DNA from: Diphasiastrum complanatum
Lineage: Eukaryota > Streptophyta > Lycopodiopsida > Lycopodiales > Lycopodiaceae
Assembly (NCBI GenBank): GCA_029204225.1
Contig: CM055110.1
Span: 34,359,947 to 34,419,946, forward strand
Direction of reading: 5' to 3'
DNA length: 60,000 nucleotides
Shown: positions 55,906 through 60,000 of the stretch, in pieces
Layout of the letters: each line of letters begins with the position of its first letter
How positions within the stretch are numbered: the first letter of the stretch is position 1
Notes under the pieces: model-generated
Database searches by the model: none
Seen by the model: the letters and a program-made list of their open reading frames with translations, nothing else
What the model was told of the DNA's origin: nothing
Translations under genes and position numbers: made by a program

Positions 55906-56784
55906 CAATGGGGATGTCATGGAAAAGTTGCGTAGTCCTGGCACATTGATACGAGATTGTTGTACGACATCTCAGAAAGATGATGAGGATTTGATCTCTA
56001 ATTTTTCAGAGACGGTAGAACGGGATATTCCGAAGGTTCTGACTATCCTTGCCTCTGTTCTGGAACGTCTTATAGCTAGGAATGAGAGGTACTTGCCTAG
56101 TGGTCAGACTCCATCTGGTCGGAGATTGACGATTTTCCATGGTTCTCGACCACCTAGCATAAGCATTGGCAAATATCTGGAGCGTTTATTTAAGTACACG
56201 AGCTGTAGCCCTTCATGCTTTGTTCTAGGTTACGTTTACATTGATCGACTTGTGCATAAGCAGCCTGATCTACCTGTAACTTCTTTGAATGTCCATAGAC
56301 TCCTGATTACTGCCGTCATGTTGGCGACAAAGATACTTGACGACGAGTAAGACAACAGCTTTTGCCATTTTTCTGCCTGCAAATAGAAGTTAATGGGCAT
56401 CCCGCATGATGATTTACAGATCGAATGTTTGTTGCATGTTGCAGGCATTTCAACAACGCATTCTATGCAAGAGTTGGAGGTATCCGAACCTTGGAATTGA
56501 ATAGGCTGGAGTTGGAGCTCCTGTTTCGACTTGACTTCAAGCTTTTTGTGAAAATGCATGAATTTGAGAGCTATTGCGCACACCTTGAAAAGGAGGTTTT
56601 GGTTTCGAGTCGTAAGGTTGAGAGAATAATGCCGGTGGTTGATATGCCTTCTGATGCGCCCCACTTTCCTAATCGGAAATCCCCTGTTTATAAGAGTAGG
56701 GTTGAATTTGCTCTCAGGGAGCCCTTGCTGAGCACAGGTGATAATTTGTCAACTGGCGAGGAGGCAAATTCAACAAGCCATTAA
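55880..56784 (+). CDS. CYCP: P-type (U-type, PHO80-like) cyclin
   Basis: Two exons, 55880-56346 and 56445-56784, joined across a 98-bp GT-AG intron, give 268 residues, a little longer than most family members. The PHO80-like cyclin fold covers about residues 45-205: IPKVLTILASVLERLIARNE, then ISIGKYLERLFKYTSCSPSC, GYVYIDRL, NVHRLLITAVMLATKILDDE (exon 1 ends in this Glu codon), then HFNNAFYARVGGI and LNRLELELLFRLDFKL. These are the standard signatures of plant CYCP/CYCU proteins, which bind A-type CDKs and by homology with yeast PHO80 are linked to nutrient (phosphate, sugar) signals and cell division. The C-terminal tail (about 220-268) is unconserved. Neighbours are unrelated retroelements. 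No disruption seen. Confidence 0.93.
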
Positions 56785-57499
56785 CTCACCGCTGAGTTAG
56801 TATTATATTATCGAAAAGTGTTCCCTCGGTATGTAACAAAGCCTCAATGTTCATGTAAATTGTACCTATGCTTGCAGCAGTCGACATTGCAAAACTTCAT
56901 TTAAAGCTTCTTAATGTTTATCGCTGCAACGAGCTCTGTTTATTTGAATTAAGGAGGAAGTTTAAGTTCAAGCTACTTTGCACCTTCAAAAACGTTTTGT
57001 CAAAGTCCAAGGCTTAAATCTAGTGGCTCAGTGATTTGAAGTTAGGAATAAAGCCTTCAAGCCATGAGCAGAGCATTTTTACTTAATTATTGTTTTAAAA
57101 TTTTCTACTGGGACTGAGCCGCAGCTTACCTCTTTGAGTTTCTGTAAAGCACAAATGCTCATGTTCAAGTACGTATCTTGCAATTGCGGATGGCAATCTA
57201 GTATGTCCCGTTTGAGAATGATGGTCGGTTTCAACACAAATGATCAGGTTATAGCAAATGAATAGTCCACTGCGATATATTCCCAGTTCTGTGCACCTAC
57301 AATATTCACAAGTCTGTGCACCACCTGTTTTTTCGATTAAAAAAAAAAATTGTTTCGACCCAGTATGTTCCAGCCCAAAAGGGTCTGAACAGGTTTCTAA
57401 GCTTCAAGATAAATGTCCTTGAATGTATCTAACACAAGTTGAGTGGTTATATTTACCCTCATGTTTAGAGAGAAAACATGAACATTTTTACATTTTTCC
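56785..57499. other. Cyclin 3' UTR and intergenic DNA
   Basis: Probable 3' UTR for the first 100-250 bp; AATAAAG at about 57047 is a candidate poly(A) signal for a long form. No gene seen beyond. Confidence 0.4.
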
Positions 57500-57529
57500 T
57501 CGAATGTCTTGAGACTTGTGCAGCTCTGA

Positions 57530-57790
57530 TCAATTATAGGTCAGAGCCAAATTTGTTGGATCTGTAGCTTTGAAGTTCATCATAATTGTCACTCGACTTA
57601 AACTTGATCTAACCTCTTCGAAATTGATTACCACATCACCAACTTTCCTCAACCACTCCACAGCTAAAATAATGTCTATTGGACCAATTTCAACAATGTG
57701 GAAATCTATTTGCAACTTATTATCTCAAGATTGTAAGTTGACCGTGCTGTTAATTTGCACATAACAAACATTCCACTTGTGATCTTCATC
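57530..57790 (-). pseudogene. Gypsy protease relic
   Basis: The minus strand encodes LQIDFHIVEIGPIDIILAVE followed by WLRKVGDVVINFEE. This fits the C-terminal half of Gypsy retropepsin (F-x-V...DVVLGxxWL...G.V..DF). The DSG/DTG active-site half was not found, and one stop interrupts the preceding segment. Confidence 0.55.
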
Positions 57791-60000
57791 TTGATATCTT
57801 AAAAATGATTCAATCCAACAAACTCACAACTTTCACAAGATCACATCGCATCAAGGAACTACGTTAAAATGCTTGTGTAATTTGTGTAGACATTCCTCTA
57901 TATCAATGGCATTTGGTTTCCCATTGAAGTTTCTTGCATGGACTCTATCGTTCAAATATTGACAGTCATCCCTAACATTAATGTTCATCTAAGTTCCAAG
58001 TAATTTTTAATGATTCTCAAAGTTGATACGTCTTCAATATCCCCATGCATTTGACTATATTTCTTATGACCGTCTCTTCATGAAAATTTGTGGAAGGTAT
58101 CTCAGACATTAAATTGAGATCTGCCTCCATATATTTCCTTTCAAAATCCATCTCTTCACGTGCCTTAGCCTGTAGATTATCATAGTTCATGACTATCATA
58201 ATACATGGTCTCTTGCCTCTGGTCCCTCTATTGTCTCTTCTACTGCCGTCACTCAAAGAAAGTGTTTTATTAAGCTCACTTTGATAGTCATATTAAGTGT
58301 TGGTAGTCGTACCCTGGATTGGTTGAGATTTCCCATCAATTCAATAGGCAGAACTGTCGGCAATGTTATAGCTGAAGGCATTGAAAAAGATGTCCTTTGT
58401 TGAATATGTTGTAACATAGTGCACTACCTTGAGTGGTACAATTTCAGCAAGGAAGTGGCACTAATAGAACACTAGACATAATTGATGATGCTAGACAACT
58501 CTTAAGTCGATTGCAATGAATATTTAAATAATTCTCAATAATGACTGGTTAAATTTCCTCTTACCTCCTTTTTAGCTTTTAACCTTCTTCCCTCCTGTTC
58601 TTTGCTCCTCTTGCTTCTTTAGTTGCACATAATCTATTTGTAGAATCAAAATATCACTTGAAATAGGATTTCTAATTGTAACTTGATTTTTATGAGGTAT
58701 TCTGATATAGCTTGTGAAGGACTACATCAACATAGGCAATTGCAATACCTTTGTAAGTACGGACTGGGATCCCATATCTTCTTATTATCAATGCACAATG
58801 ATTCAGAATTCATCTCAAACCAATGTTGTAAAGATTTGGGTTGTCACAGTTGTAATTAATAAAGATTACCATGACTGGAAGTATTAACAGCTGATTAGTG
58901 GTCGATTATTGCATACTTTCAGGTCATAAAATATATAAACGGCTATCATGAATACGTACTAGAACAATAGGTCTAATTGAGTGACATCTAAGTTCATATG
59001 TAGTTGATCAATTACTTTAATGATCATAGGACCTAGGTATTTGAAATTCAATTAGCAACTTAATAGTGTGAGATTATCCCAAAAGTTCACCAGATTGTTT
59101 AGTGTTTTGAAAATTCAAAAGCCATAGCTCCAATCATGATTCATTGATGTCTTATGAGTATTTAAGAAAAATTGTTAAACTTCTTGATATGTGTTTTTGG
59201 GTCTAGTTACCTTATTACTGAACAATGTTTTTGATCACTCATAACAAATTTTGAGCTCATTGTAAGGATGAAAACAAAAAACTCTACGAAAATCTTAGAG
59301 AATATCTACTAGTAATGTTTTGAAAGTTTGATAGCAAAGAAATGTTTTAGCATATGAAATGCTAGAGTTTTTGACGGTTTCTCACTTTTACCCAGCATTT
59401 GAGCTTGATTCTGAAGTTTTATGTTTTTATTTTTTACTTGGATTATCTCCTATCTTTTTTATGTAATTTATGCACGTGTGCACTCATCTCATATGCATTA
59501 TACTTAATTTCCAAAATATGACATAAAAAAGGCACTCCTTTTTTAAGTAATGCAATTTGTATGGGAAAATGCCAATAAACATTTGGCTTATGTGCACAAG
59601 GTTATTCTCTCACAAATGTTACCACTTTTATTTAGCAGCCATGATGAAGATGCTCTGATACAGATGAACACGGTCATAAAAATAAAAACATTCACTAATG
59701 ATGGCTTCAAAGAGAAAAAGTAAAGACAATATGTTATATAGTTCGACATGCATTTGATGCTAGGTTGGCTGTTGTTACACCTAGTGTCAGTGTGCTTGTC
59801 TTGAGGGATGGACGCACACACGCATCCCCACGTAGGTGTGCACATGCATGCACGAACACATTTTTACTAATTGTTACACTCTATTCTCTAACTACTATTG
59901 TGGGTTTACAGCTTATTTTTGGAAGAAAATACAACTTTCTTGAAGGCTTTAGTACTAATTGAGGAATGATTATGATGTTGATTACAGAAACTATGATGCT
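57791..60000. other. Intergenic, no gene
   Basis: AT-rich DNA without credible coding. A minus-strand frame at 58017-58256 is hydrophilic and might be retroelement gag, but it has no diagnostic motif. Confidence 0.4.

Noticed and set aside
59588-59962. Short frames near the right end
   Set aside because: No homology, AT-rich, and no promoter or splice signals in support.

Overview
This is nuclear DNA from a land plant with a repeat-rich genome. Two single-copy-type genes that exist as such only in plants fix this: a RINGLET-type homeobox/DDT chromatin-remodelling subunit (18 coding exons, 27498-39259) and a P/U-type cyclin (two exons, 55880-56784). Almost everything else is LTR retrotransposon of the plant Copia and Gypsy kinds, most of it decayed. 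The short-to-medium introns (about 80-1160 bp), AT-rich intergenic DNA and the Copia families present do not fix the lineage. A fern or another large-genome plant is my low-confidence guess.

Layout. 1-13081 is a graveyard of old repeats: a tRNA-like SINE head (second copy at 10576), a Gypsy relic with a primer-binding-site-like sequence, a minus-strand Copia derivative that keeps gag and protease but has an unrecognised coding-like block where integrase and reverse transcriptase should be, Gypsy and Copia gag fragments, a decayed reading frame with three nonsense codons, and a plus-strand relative of the first Copia derivative. 13082-19076 holds a young, almost complete Copia element on the minus strand. 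Its 691-bp LTRs differ at three positions. It has a Met-tRNA primer site, a polypurine tract and near-complete gag and pol, broken only by one in-frame UAG and one frameshift. 19077-about 24100 is gene-free AT-rich DNA with small diverged tandem duplications.

From about 25.2 kb to 39.3 kb lies the RLT-type gene: a long GA-rich, CpG-containing 5' leader, a 1161-bp intron in the 5' UTR, and a 1854-residue product with homeodomain, basic coiled coil, DDT, HARE-HTH, WHIM1/WHIM2 regions, a Cys cluster, AT-hook-like repeats and an acidic tail. By family knowledge it is a subunit of plant ISWI remodelling complexes.

40845-48658 contains two minus-strand deletion derivatives of one Copia family. Their LTRs carry TTCnnGAA palindromes, in two copies spaced exactly 39 bp apart, resembling heat-shock elements. 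48659-53827 is a decayed plus-strand chromovirus (Gypsy with chromodomain) whose LTR has an array of 32-bp and roughly 20-bp units. A Copia pol fragment (minus) follows at 53921-54975. The cyclin gene occupies 55880-56784 with an overlapping upstream ORF. The remainder is intergenic with a Gypsy protease relic near 57.6 kb.

The two host genes are not functionally linked on this evidence. The points most worth a second look are the heat-shock-element-like LTR array, the Copia derivative with an unknown coding-like insert, the (CT)43 tract at a predicted LTR start site, and the long TC microsatellite just inside a splice donor of the RLT gene.
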